DNA of 34,686 bases from positions 1-34,686 of the forward strand of contig CANHJG010000044.1 in the NCBI GenBank assembly GCA_947461205.1, in the 5' to 3' direction. A program made the position numbers and the translations under genes. The stretch is from Opitutia bacterium (GTDB lineage Bacteria > Verrucomicrobiota > Verrucomicrobiia > Opitutales > Opitutaceae). The notes beneath the pieces are model-generated. The model had not been told where the DNA came from, ran no database searches, and saw nothing but the letters and a program-made list of their open reading frames with translations. Below, in pieces: positions 23,570 through 32,397 of this stretch. Positions within the stretch are counted from its first letter, which is position 1. Each line of letters starts with the position of its first letter.

Positions 23570-26566
23570 ATGACTACCCTACGAATCGCCCTCGCCCCCA
23601 TGCTGCTCGCCCTCCTCGGGACCGGCAGCGCCGTCACCCCCGGGCTCATCGCCCAAACGGCCCCTGCGCCTTTCGCACCCGTCCCCACCACGTCCGCCAA
23701 TCCCACCCCGACGGCTGCGGAGGAGGCCGCCGCGAAAAAGAAACAAAAACAAAGCGAGGAGGCCGTTCTCCTCAATGTGTTCGAAGTGAAAGCCGACGGC
23801 TCCGACACCTATGACGCCACCAACACCAACTCCGTCACCGGCACCAACACGTCGCTCAACAAGACGCCCCTCGACGCGAAAATTTTCAACCGCCAGCTGA
23901 TGGACGACATGGGAACCGTCGACATGACTGACATGCTCTGGAAAATCGGCGGGCTGGGTGCCGCTCTCATCGGCAACGGCAACGAAGACGTGCGCGGCAC
24001 CGTCGAGGGCGACCGCCAGGACCCGAAGAGCATGTCGATGCGCGGACTCCAAATTAACAACCCGCGCCGCGACGGCTTCCTGCGCTCCGACACTACGCTG
24101 CTCGACACCTTCGACATCGACCGCGTCGAGGCCATCGGCGGCTCCAATTCCCTCCTCTTCGGCTCCGGCGATGCCGGCGGCGTCATCACCTCCGCATCGA
24201 AACGCGCCTACCTCAACCGCCGCCCCACGATGACCGTAGCCGCCACCGCCGACTCCGAAGGCACGCGCCGCTACACGGTCGACGCCCAGGTCGGCACGAA
24301 ATATTTCGCGTTCCGCGTCAACGGCGTGCGTGACGACACGCTCTACTTCAAGCCCGGCCTCAAGCGCCACGCCGAAGGCTACCACCTCACCGCCACCGTG
24401 CAGCCGTGGAAATGGTTACAGATCCGGGGCGAATACCGCTCCTACAACCGCGACACCATTTTCGCCCAAGCCGTCGTCGTCCGCGCCCCGCTCACGTGGC
24501 TCCTGCCTAACGGCACCCGCGTCGACAATCAAAACACCCGCTACCTCGTCGCGTTTCCGGAAGTGTCCACCATCACTGGCGGCGTCTTCGATCTCACCAA
24601 AGTCGACTCCGCGACCGGCCCTTACACGCGCGACGATTATTTCAACTCTATCAAGTCGGTCGTCGCCGAAGCCACGCTCGCCGAGGGCCTCGCCATTCAG
24701 GTCCGATACGGCCACGACGCCCGCGTCAACGACGCCCCCCGCCCGAGCAGCACCACCGTTTTCGCCCCCGGCGCCACCGGCAACCTCTACGTCGATCCCG
24801 TCACCGGCGAAGTCGGACAAAAATGGGCGTTCAATACCTCCGTCGTGGCGACGCCCTTCTGGACCGGCGCGCGCGGTTACCGCGCCGCCCTCGCCTACCA
24901 GAAAGATCTCGGCAAGTGGTTCGGCCGCCACCAAGCCAGCGTGTTTCGCCAGGATATGGAGTCTTGGGTCAACCAAATGACGATGCGCTTCTACGAAACG
25001 GACAGCGCCGGGGCCATCATTCAAACTCCCGCCAACATCACCAACGCGGAATCGGGCCGCAACCTCATGCCCAGCGCATGGGTCCCGATCTTCCCCGAAA
25101 GCATCCTTGGCGGGAAAGACTGGCGCGTGGACACCATCGCTCATCCCAACGGCAAGACCTACAAATTCGCGCCCCAGGTTTATTCCCAGGCCGGGCCCGC
25201 CACCGCCGGAAATCCCATGGGCGTCTCCGGCGCCGTCAACGCCACCACCGGCAATCCCGGCAACACCTCCTATCTAATGGACGACACCGACGAAAAAAGC
25301 TGGGGCGCCAGTGTCTTCAGCGAATGGTGGAAGGGCCGCATCGACACCATGGCCGGCATCCGCCGTGAAGAGGCCACGGGTTTCCGCAAGCACCTCGGCC
25401 TGAAACGCGGCCCAATTTCCTACGACAGCATCAACCTCGGCACGGTCGTCGATACCCCGATCAAGGACCTGCGCATGTCGCTCAACTATGGATCCAACGG
25501 CAAGATCAACTTCGACACCACCCGCGACATCTACAACGAACCGCTCCCGCCCGGCAAAGGCGTCAGCAAAGACCTCGGGTTCAAACTCGATCTCTTCGAC
25601 CGCAAAATCTCCGGCAACGTGAACTACTACCAATCCGAGGCGCAGAACTTCACGGCCACCATTGGAAATCGTGACGACGTCGACCCCAACGGCATCAACG
25701 GCCGCCACGGCGGCAATGCCTACACCTACAGCAAAAAATCCGACGGCTACAACGTCTCCCTCTCCGCGCGCCCGACGCGCAGTTGGGAAATGCGCATCAA
25801 CGTGGCCACCGCCAATGGCTCCGAACGCACCAACGTCGACCTGCCCCAATTCTACAACGATCAGTTTAACACCACCACGGTCGCCGGCCAAACCGTCGTC
25901 GGCGTCAAGGCCAACGCCACCGCCGCGGTCGTCCCCTTTCTCGTTCCCTCCGATCCCAAAGATCCGACGTCAGCGCAAATCCCGCTCTCGCTCGCGATGC
26001 TCAAGGACCAAAACAGCCCCTACCGTGCGCTGATTGACCCCGAGGGCGGCCAGATCACCAACGCCCAAAACCTCGGCCTGCTCACCCCAGGCGTCGGCAC
26101 CGGGGTCAACGGCCTGCCCATCACCGATCACCAACTCGGCTTCGTTTCCCCGACTGGCGGTAACCTCATCGTGCGCCGCGCCGGCGAAGCGACGGTCGGT
26201 TACGCCGAGAAGTCCTACAGCTGGGTCAACACCTATCGGTTTTCCGAGGGCAAACTGCGCGGACTCTCCAGCGGCCTCGTGTCTAGCTACCAGCAAAACT
26301 ACCGAGCCTACATGTATAATGACGCCGCCGACGGTGGTAAGCGGAAGATGTTCTTCTTCCCGGACCGCGTGACCCACGACCTGTTTGCGACCTACAATTT
26401 CCGTCCGTCCCGTTGGATCCGCGCCTCCGTCCAGCTCAACGTGAGCAATCTGCTCGATTCAAACCGCGTGCTTTACCTGATCAACAGTTCCAACGGCACG
26501 CTGCGCTACGCCCAGTGGTTCAACTCCCCGCGCAAATTCGCGATCACCACTCGCCTGACCTACTGA
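23570..26566 (+). CDS. TonB-dependent outer membrane receptor
   Basis: Outer-membrane beta-barrel receptor of 998 residues for energised uptake of a ligand. A probable signal peptide covers about 1-29. A Pro/Ala/Lys-rich linker (30-65) leads to VLLNVFEVKADG (66-77), possibly the TonB-box region. The plug follows (about 90-210), with MSMRGLQINNPRRDGF and the hallmark IDRVEAIGGSNSLLFGSGDAGGVITSASKR (183-211). The remainder alternates aromatic and polar residues as a 22-strand barrel should and ends in an aromatic residue (TRLTY), fitting Bam recognition. It resembles the large family of Opitutaceae receptors often annotated as siderophore or SusC-like; no SusD partner is present. ATG at 23570 was preferred over a TTG at 23504 because it starts the signal peptide. 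The next gene begins 5 bases after its stop, so they are one transcript. Confidence 0.92.
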   Translation: MTTLRIALAPMLLALLGTGSAVTPGLIAQTAPAPFAPVPTTSANPTPTAAEEAAAKKKQKQSEEAVLLNVFEVKADGSDTYDATNTNSVTGTNTSLNKTPLDAKIFNRQLMDDMGTVDMTDMLWKIGGLGAALIGNGNEDVRGTVEGDRQDPKSMSMRGLQINNPRRDGFLRSDTTLLDTFDIDRVEAIGGSNSLLFGSGDAGGVITSASKRAYLNRRPTMTVAATADSEGTRRYTVDAQVGTKYFAFRVNGVRDDTLYFKPGLKRHAEGYHLTATVQPWKWLQIRGEYRSYNRDTIFAQAVVVRAPLTWLLPNGTRVDNQNTRYLVAFPEVSTITGGVFDLTKVDSATGPYTRDDYFNSIKSVVAEATLAEGLAIQVRYGHDARVNDAPRPSSTTVFAPGATGNLYVDPVTGEVGQKWAFNTSVVATPFWTGARGYRAALAYQKDLGKWFGRHQASVFRQDMESWVNQMTMRFYETDSAGAIIQTPANITNAESGRNLMPSAWVPIFPESILGGKDWRVDTIAHPNGKTYKFAPQVYSQAGPATAGNPMGVSGAVNATTGNPGNTSYLMDDTDEKSWGASVFSEWWKGRIDTMAGIRREEATGFRKHLGLKRGPISYDSINLGTVVDTPIKDLRMSLNYGSNGKINFDTTRDIYNEPLPPGKGVSKDLGFKLDLFDRKISGNVNYYQSEAQNFTATIGNRDDVDPNGINGRHGGNAYTYSKKSDGYNVSLSARPTRSWEMRINVATANGSERTNVDLPQFYNDQFNTTTVAGQTVVGVKANATAAVVPFLVPSDPKDPTSAQIPLSLAMLKDQNSPYRALIDPEGGQITNAQNLGLLTPGVGTGVNGLPITDHQLGFVSPTGGNLIVRRAGEATVGYAEKSYSWVNTYRFSEGKLRGLSSGLVSSYQQNYRAYMYNDAADGGKRKMFFFPDRVTHDLFATYNFRPSRWIRASVQLNVSNLLDSNRVLYLINSSNGTLRYAQWFNSPRKFAITTRLTY

Positions 26567-26571
26567 GACCG

Positions 26572-28968
26572 ATGCGTTTTCTTTCCGCCGCGCTGCTGCT
26601 CGGTTCTTCCGCCGCTGCGTTCGCCGCCGAGCAGCCGCCCTCCTTCAGTGGCATCTACCCGCATCTCGCCATGTTCAACGGCGGCAACGAGTGCGGCACC
26701 GGCGCCGTCGTTCCGTGGGCCGACCAACTCTGGGTGGTCACTTATTCGCCCCACTCGCCCAAAGGCTCAGACGACAAACTCTACTCGATCGACTCCGCAC
26801 TCCAGCAGACGATCCACCCCGAGAGCATCGGCGGCACCCCCGCGAATCGCTTCATCCACACCGAATCGCAACAGCTCTTCATCGGTCCCTACGCCATCGA
26901 CGCCCAGGGCAAGGTCCGCCCCATCCCCTACTCCACGATGTATGGCCGGCCCACCGGCAACGCCCGCCACCTCACCGATCCCGCGAACAAGCTCTACTAC
27001 GCTTCCATGGAAGAGGGCCTTTACGAGGTCGACGTCCGCACCCTCGCCGTCACCGAGCTCTGGCGCGACGAACAACTCAAAGACGGCCGCAAATCCAATC
27101 TCCCCGGCTACCACGGCAAAGGCCTCTACTCCGGCCAAGGCGTCCTCGTCTATGGCAACAACGGCGAACACGGCAAAGAGGCCCAGGCCAAACCCGACAT
27201 CCCCTCCGGCGTCCTCGCCTCTTGGGACGGCAAGGCCGACGCCTGGTCCGTCATCCGCCGCAACCAATTCACCGAGGTCACCGGGCCCGGCGGCCTCACC
27301 GGCAATAAAAATCCCGCCACCGATCCGCTCTGGTCCATCGGCTGGGATTTTCGCTCGCTCATCCTCCAGGTCCTCGATCACGGCACCTGGCACAGCTACC
27401 GCCTCCCGAAGTCCAGCCACAGCTACGACGGCGCACACGGCTGGAACACCGAGTGGCCGCGCATCCGGGACATCGGCGAAAACGATCTGCTCATGACGAT
27501 GCACGGCGCCTTCTGGCGTTTCCCGAAAAACTTCGACGCCTCCCATTCCGCCGGGATCGCCCCGCGCTCCAATTACCTCAAAGTCGTCGGCGACTTCACC
27601 CGCTGGGGCGACCGCGTCGTCCTCGGCTGCGACGACACCGCCAAGAGCGAATTCCTCAACCAGCGCGCCGCCAAGGGCAAGCTCGCCGCCCCCGGCCAAT
27701 CCCAGTCCAACCTGTGGTTCGTCGAGCCCGCCCAACTCGACCGCCTCGGCCCCATCATCGGCCGCGGCGCCGTGTGGCTCAACGAGCCCGTGAAAAAAGA
27801 CACGCCCTCCGACGCGTTTCTCTTCTCCGGCTACGACGAACGCCTCCTCCATCTGACCCACGACGCGGCCGCCCCCGTCACCTTCATCCTCGAAGTCGAC
27901 CGCGCCGGCAACGGCACCTGGTCCGAACTCCGCCGCATCGAAGTCCCCTCCGCCGGCTACGCCTGGACCGCCTTTCCCGCCCCCGAACGCGCCGCGTGGA
28001 TCCGCCTCCGCGCCTCCCGCGACCTCGCCCACGCGACCGCCTCCTTCGCTTACCGCAACCACGACCCCCGCACGACCGCCGCCGACGCCCGCTTCGCCGG
28101 CCTCGGCACCCCGGGCGCGGTTGGCGCCCTCCTCCACGCCCGCGGCGCCGGAAAAAAAACCCTCGGCGTCACCACGGCCGACACCTTCTACGAAATGGGC
28201 CCCGACCTGCAGCTCCGCCCCAGCGCCGACACCGCGGCCGTGGCCTGGGCCAAGGCCAACCTCACGCCCCCCGCCGACGCCGTCACCCTCGACGCGGCCT
28301 CCGTGATCTACACCGACGAACAGGGCAAACGCTGGCGCCTGCCCCGCGGTCGCGCCGACTTCGACGGCACCTCCCCCCACGGCCTGGTGCGCGTCGACCG
28401 CGAGGTCTGCACCGAACGCGACCTGCTCAACGCCGGCGGTACCTTCTTCGAATTCCCCGCCGAAAACGCCGGCGGCATCGCCAAAGTCCGCCCCATCGCC
28501 ACGCACAATCGCCAGATCCACGACTACGCCAGTTGGCGCGGTCTGCTCGTGATGTCCGGCGTAGCCTCCAAGTCCCCCCCCTCCAACCCACATCTTATCC
28601 GCTCCGCCGACGGCAAGGCCGCCGTCTGGGTCGGCGCCGTCGACGACCTCTGGGCCTTCGGCAAACCCGTCGGCGTCGGTGGTCCTTGGCGAAATACGAC
28701 CGTCACCGCCCACGCTCCCTCCGACCCCTATCTCTTCAGCGGCTACGACCGCAAAAAACTCACCCTCGCCCACACCGCGGCCACCACCGTCCGCATCCGC
28801 GTCGAAGTCGATCTCACCGGCACGGGCTCATGGGTGACCTACGCCGCCCTCGACGTCCCCGCCGGAAAGTCCGTCCCTCACGCCTTCCCCGCCGGCTACC
28901 AAGGTTACTGGCTCCGCTTGACCGCCGACACCTCGACGACGGCCTCCGCCCAGCTCACCTACGACTGA
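26572..28968 (+). CDS. Secreted protein of unknown function with internal duplication
   Basis: Not a family I can name by function. It has 798 residues with a clear signal peptide (1-19, ending AFAA before EQPPS), so it is periplasmic or outside. The N-terminal part (about 20-300) reads like beta-propeller blades (TGAVVPWADQLWVVTYSPH, QQLFIGPYAI, NKLYYASMEEGLYEVDV). The region 310-494 is repeated at 621-797. Matching pieces are GAFWRFP/GTFFEFP, the D-F/Y-x-R/S-W segment, SDAFLFSGYD/SDPYLFSGYD, then a beta-sandwich-like unit with EVDRAGNGTW/EVDLTGTGSW and WIRLRA/WLRLTA. I recall similar uncharacterised proteins in planctomycetes and verrucomicrobia, but cannot confirm that here. It lies 5 bases after the receptor gene and 47 bases before the FAD oxidoreductase. 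No catalytic motif is recognised; ligand binding or a hydrolase/lyase role are both open. Confidence 0.88.
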   Translation: MRFLSAALLLGSSAAAFAAEQPPSFSGIYPHLAMFNGGNECGTGAVVPWADQLWVVTYSPHSPKGSDDKLYSIDSALQQTIHPESIGGTPANRFIHTESQQLFIGPYAIDAQGKVRPIPYSTMYGRPTGNARHLTDPANKLYYASMEEGLYEVDVRTLAVTELWRDEQLKDGRKSNLPGYHGKGLYSGQGVLVYGNNGEHGKEAQAKPDIPSGVLASWDGKADAWSVIRRNQFTEVTGPGGLTGNKNPATDPLWSIGWDFRSLILQVLDHGTWHSYRLPKSSHSYDGAHGWNTEWPRIRDIGENDLLMTMHGAFWRFPKNFDASHSAGIAPRSNYLKVVGDFTRWGDRVVLGCDDTAKSEFLNQRAAKGKLAAPGQSQSNLWFVEPAQLDRLGPIIGRGAVWLNEPVKKDTPSDAFLFSGYDERLLHLTHDAAAPVTFILEVDRAGNGTWSELRRIEVPSAGYAWTAFPAPERAAWIRLRASRDLAHATASFAYRNHDPRTTAADARFAGLGTPGAVGALLHARGAGKKTLGVTTADTFYEMGPDLQLRPSADTAAVAWAKANLTPPADAVTLDAASVIYTDEQGKRWRLPRGRADFDGTSPHGLVRVDREVCTERDLLNAGGTFFEFPAENAGGIAKVRPIATHNRQIHDYASWRGLLVMSGVASKSPPSNPHLIRSADGKAAVWVGAVDDLWAFGKPVGVGGPWRNTTVTAHAPSDPYLFSGYDRKKLTLAHTAATTVRIRVEVDLTGTGSWVTYAALDVPAGKSVPHAFPAGYQGYWLRLTADTSTTASAQLTYD

Positions 28969-29015
28969 TTCGTTCCCCCGCTCTCCCTCCCGCTCCCCTT
29001 CTTGAACCGCCCCCT

Positions 29016-31319
29016 ATGAAACACCCGCTCCGCCTCGGCGCCCTCGCCCTCCTCACCGCACTCGCTCTCGCCCCCGCGACCCACGCCGCCGACCATCTGC
29101 TCGTTGAAGCCGAGTCCTTCGCCTCCCCCGGCGGTTGGTCCCTCGACACCCAGTTCATCGACATCATGGGCTCGCCCTACCTGATCGCTCACGGTCTCGG
29201 GCAGCCCGTCAGAGACGCCACCACCAGCGTCACCTTCCCTTCGACCGGCACGTATCGCGTGTGGGTTCGCACCAAAGACTGGGTCGCCGAATGGAAAGCC
29301 CCCGGCACGCCCGGCAAGTTCCAAGTCCTCCTCAACGGCCAAGCGCTCGCCGAAACGTTCGGGACTAAAAGCGCCGCGTGGTTCTGGCACGACGGGGGCA
29401 CCGTCAGCATCGCGAAAAAGGATAACACCCTCGCCCTCCGCGATCTCATGGGCTTCGACGGCCGCTGCGACGCCCTCTACTTCACCACCGATCTCACCGC
29501 TCCTCCGCCCAACGACAGCGCGCCGCTCTCCGCCTGGCGCAAGACCACCCTCGGTCTCCCCGCCGCCCCGCAGGACATGGGTGAGTTCGATCTCGTCGTC
29601 GTCGGCGGCGGCTACGGCGGCATGGGCAGCGCCCTCTCCGCCGCGCGCATGGGCCTCAAGGTCGCGCTCATCCAAAATCGTCCCGTCCTCGGCGGCAACG
29701 GCTCCTCCGAAATCCGCGTCTGGGCCATGGGCCTGGTGCGCCGCGGCAACTACCCGTACATCGGCGAAATGATCGAGGAGTTCGCCGACAAAGCGAAGAA
29801 CTCGCCCGGCAACTACGAGGAATTCGGCGACGCCCAGAAGGAAGCCAAGCTCCGCGCCGAGAAAAATATTTCCCTCTTCCTCAACGAACACGTCTACGCC
29901 GCCACCACCATCGGCGGCAAAATCCTCTCGGTCACGTCCCTCAACACCTCGACCAGCCGCGAGAAAAAATTCTCCGGCAAACTCTTCGTCGACTGCACCG
30001 GCCACGGCAACCTAGCCTACCTCGCCGGCGCGAAATACGAAATCGAACTCAAAGACCTCCTCGGCATGTCCAATATGTGGGTCTGGTCCAACGACCCTGC
30101 TCCGCGCCCTTATCCGGAAACTCCGTGGGCGCTCGACCTCACGATGGACGACTTTCCTTACCCCAAAATGGGCAAGGCCGACATGACCGAAAAAGGCAAA
30201 GGCGAGTGGTTCTGGGAAAGCGGTTTCAACAAACACCCGATTAACGATCTCGAACTCATCCGCGACTGGAATCTGCGGGCCGTGTTCGGCGCCTTCAATG
30301 CGATGAAAAACCGCGACGGCAAACCTGAACACCCCAACGCCAAACTCGACTGGGTCGCCTACGTCGGCGGCACGCGCGAATCCCGCCGCATCGTCGGCGA
30401 CGTCATGCTCACCCACGAAGACATCATCACGAAAAAGCAATTTCCCGACGGCTGCGTCCCCAGCACGTGGAGCATCGACCTCCATTTCGCGAAGAAGGAA
30501 TACGCCGCCAAATTTGCCGACAACCCCTTCATCTCCGTCGCCGAACACGACCGCCGGATCGACCGCGATTTCGGTTACCCGATCCCCTACCGTTGCCTCT
30601 ATTCGGTGAATATCGAAAACATGTTCATGGCCGGCCGAAACATCTCGGTCTCCGACCAGGCCCTCGGCACCGTGCGCGTCATGAAGACCATCGGCATGAT
30701 GGGCGAAGTCGTCGGCAAAGCCGCCGCCGTCGCCATTCAGCGCAACACCACGCCCCGCGGCGTCTATGAAAAACATTGGAGCGAAGTCGACAGCCTCCTC
30801 AAACTCCCCGGTCGCGCCCGCCGCGCCACGCTCGAAGCTCCGTTCCAAATCTCCGGCCCCGCCCCCGCCCCCGTTGACGACACCGGTGGCCGCGGCGGCG
30901 CCACCAGCCTCGCCAACCTCAAAGGTATCGTCGTCGACAACAAAGCCGCGAAGCTCACCGGCGCGTGGAATTCTGGCGCCGGCCTCGAACACATCGGCTC
31001 CGACTACGCCTACGCCCGCGGCGCCGGCCACACCGCCAGCTTCCCGTTCACGGTCCCGACCGACGGCCGCTACGAAGTCCGGTTCGCCACCGCGCCGCAC
31101 GAAAACCGCGCGAGCAATACCGCCGTCACCGTCCGCCACGCCGACGGCGCCGCGGCCATCACCGTGAATCAAAAGAAGCCCGCCACGATCGAGAAAGTGT
31201 GGATCTCTCTCGGCACCTTCCGCTTCAAAGCCGGCCAACCCTTCGCCGTCGAAGTCGACGCCACGACCGCCAACGGCAACGCCCACATCGACGCCGTGCA
31301 GGTATTGCCCGCGAAATAA
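29016..31319 (+). CDS. Secreted FAD-dependent oxidoreductase with jelly-roll-like N-terminus and golvesin-type C-terminus
   Basis: Protein of 767 residues. Signal peptide 1-24 (ATHA before ADHLL). Residues 25-160 form a beta-sandwich resembling carbohydrate-binding modules (LLVEAESFASPGGWSLDTQF, TYRVWVRTKDWV). Residues 190-575 are an FAD_oxidored-type domain: the dinucleotide motif VVVGGGYGGMGSALSAARMG (195-214), LGGNGSSEIRVWA (225-237), FVDCTGHGNLAYLAGA and NMFMAGRNISVSDQALGTVRVMKTIGMMGEVVG (535-567). After a Pro/Gly linker, 635-767 matches the golvesin/xanthan-lyase C-terminal domain (YAYARGAGHTASFPFTV, HENRASNTAVTVRHADG, WISLGTFRF). The substrate is unknown; relatives occur in polysaccharide-degrading loci. 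Third gene of the receptor operon, with no Shine-Dalgarno. Confidence 0.87.
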   Translation: MKHPLRLGALALLTALALAPATHAADHLLVEAESFASPGGWSLDTQFIDIMGSPYLIAHGLGQPVRDATTSVTFPSTGTYRVWVRTKDWVAEWKAPGTPGKFQVLLNGQALAETFGTKSAAWFWHDGGTVSIAKKDNTLALRDLMGFDGRCDALYFTTDLTAPPPNDSAPLSAWRKTTLGLPAAPQDMGEFDLVVVGGGYGGMGSALSAARMGLKVALIQNRPVLGGNGSSEIRVWAMGLVRRGNYPYIGEMIEEFADKAKNSPGNYEEFGDAQKEAKLRAEKNISLFLNEHVYAATTIGGKILSVTSLNTSTSREKKFSGKLFVDCTGHGNLAYLAGAKYEIELKDLLGMSNMWVWSNDPAPRPYPETPWALDLTMDDFPYPKMGKADMTEKGKGEWFWESGFNKHPINDLELIRDWNLRAVFGAFNAMKNRDGKPEHPNAKLDWVAYVGGTRESRRIVGDVMLTHEDIITKKQFPDGCVPSTWSIDLHFAKKEYAAKFADNPFISVAEHDRRIDRDFGYPIPYRCLYSVNIENMFMAGRNISVSDQALGTVRVMKTIGMMGEVVGKAAAVAIQRNTTPRGVYEKHWSEVDSLLKLPGRARRATLEAPFQISGPAPAPVDDTGGRGGATSLANLKGIVVDNKAAKLTGAWNSGAGLEHIGSDYAYARGAGHTASFPFTVPTDGRYEVRFATAPHENRASNTAVTVRHADGAAAITVNQKKPATIEKVWISLGTFRFKAGQPFAVEVDATTANGNAHIDAVQVLPAK

Positions 31320-31372
31320 TCCGCTCCGGTCGCGCGGGTCCCTTGGACGCCCGACCCCCGCAAGTTCCCCGC

Positions 31373-31397
31373 GTTTGTCACCTCATCCGTGACAAAC
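31373..31397 (+). promoter_or_regulatory. perfect 9-bp inverted repeat upstream of the sugar kinase gene
   Basis: GTTTGTCAC (31373-31381) and GTGACAAAC (31389-31397) flank the 7-base CTCATCC, 67 bases before the pfkB-family start. A smaller dyad CCTCGG/CCGAGG (31397-31414) abuts it. With no T-tract after either, an operator for a repressor or an RNA leader hairpin is more likely than a terminator. Confidence 0.5.
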
Positions 31398-31464
31398 CTC
31401 GGGCTCGTCCGAGGGCGAAAACCTCCCGCGCAATCCTCGACGAACACCTCCGTCCGTCCGGCCC

Positions 31465-32358
31465 ATGCCCACCCACCCCGCCCTCCTTTCCTGCGGCGAA
31501 ATGCTCTGGGACCTCTTCCCCGAGGGCCCGCGCTTCGGCGGCGCTCCGGCCAACTTTGCCTGCCACGCGGCGCTCCACGGCGCCCGCGTCGCGCTGCTCA
31601 GTGCCGTGGGCGACGATCCGCGCGGACGCGAAGCCACGGCCATCCTCCGTCGCTTCGGTCTCGATCCGTCGCTCGTCCAAACCATCGCCGACGCGCCCAC
31701 CGGTGCGGTCGGCGTCAGCCTCGACGCCGCGGGCAAACCCACGTTCGAAATTCACGCCGGCTCCGCTTGGGATCGGATCGCATGGACTCCGGCGCTCGCA
31801 ACCTACCTCGACGGCGTCGATGCGCTTTACTTCGGCACGCTCGGACAGCGGGATCCGGTCTCGCGCGCGACCATCCGGCGCGCCCTCGCCGTCGCCAAAT
31901 CGCGCGGCCGCCTGCGAGTGCTCGACGTGAACTTGCGCCGGCCGTTCTTCGATGACGCGTTGATCCGTGAATCCATCGCGGAGGCCAGCGTGCTGAAACT
32001 CAGTGACGACGAGCTCGACGCCGTCCTCGCCGCCTGCGGCGTCCCGCACGGGCCCGACCCCACCGCCTCGCTCCGCGCCCTCCTCGTTCGCCACCGCCTC
32101 GATCTCGTCGCCCTCACGCGCGGGGCCGCCGGGGCGCTGCTCGTTTCGGCCACCGAGGTGATCGATCAGCCGGGCATCCCGACGATTGTCCGCGACACCG
32201 TCGGCGCCGGCGATTCGTTCACCGCCGCCCTCGTGGTTGGTCTGCTGCGCGGCGAGCCGTTGAACACCCTCGCCCGCGCCGCTTGCGAAACCGCCGCGGG
32301 GGTCTGTGCCCATGCGGGGGCGTTGCCTGAACGCCGGCCCGCGGGTCATTCGGCCTGA
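31465..32358 (+). CDS. PfkB-family carbohydrate kinase (fructokinase-like)
   Basis: Cytoplasmic ribokinase-superfamily enzyme of 297 residues that phosphorylates a sugar with ATP. Visible: the N-terminal CGEMLWDLFPEGPRFGGAPANFACHAALHGARVALLSAVGDDPRG (10-54), with the substrate-binding GGAPAN; LDVNLRRPFF (153-162); LKLSDDELD; and the ATP/anion-hole signature DTVGAGDSFTAALVVGLLRG (244-263), with catalytic base Asp250. GEMLWDLFP and DVNLRRPF favour fructokinase over ribokinase or 2-keto-3-deoxygluconate kinase, but the sugar is not certain. It is 145 bases after the FAD oxidoreductase on the same strand with a strong inverted repeat in between, so it may be separately regulated. It is convergent with the PQQ-dehydrogenase gene, 39 bases apart. 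Confidence 0.9.
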   Translation: MPTHPALLSCGEMLWDLFPEGPRFGGAPANFACHAALHGARVALLSAVGDDPRGREATAILRRFGLDPSLVQTIADAPTGAVGVSLDAAGKPTFEIHAGSAWDRIAWTPALATYLDGVDALYFGTLGQRDPVSRATIRRALAVAKSRGRLRVLDVNLRRPFFDDALIRESIAEASVLKLSDDELDAVLAACGVPHGPDPTASLRALLVRHRLDLVALTRGAAGALLVSATEVIDQPGIPTIVRDTVGAGDSFTAALVVGLLRGEPLNTLARAACETAAGVCAHAGALPERRPAGHSA

Positions 32359-32397
32359 CTTTGCGCGACGTCCCCCCGCCCTGATCGTCGCCACCCG

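Noticed and set aside
26767-28773. Minus-strand open frame of 668 codons opposite the duplicated secreted protein
   Set aside because: Gly/Val/Ala/Glu-rich translation is the antisense shadow of a gene with signal peptide and clear repeats on the plus strand.
27453-29015. 521-codon upstream extension of the FAD oxidoreductase frame
   Set aside because: It overlaps the preceding gene in another frame and is a run of Arg/Pro-rich sequence; the real start at 29016 begins a signal peptide.
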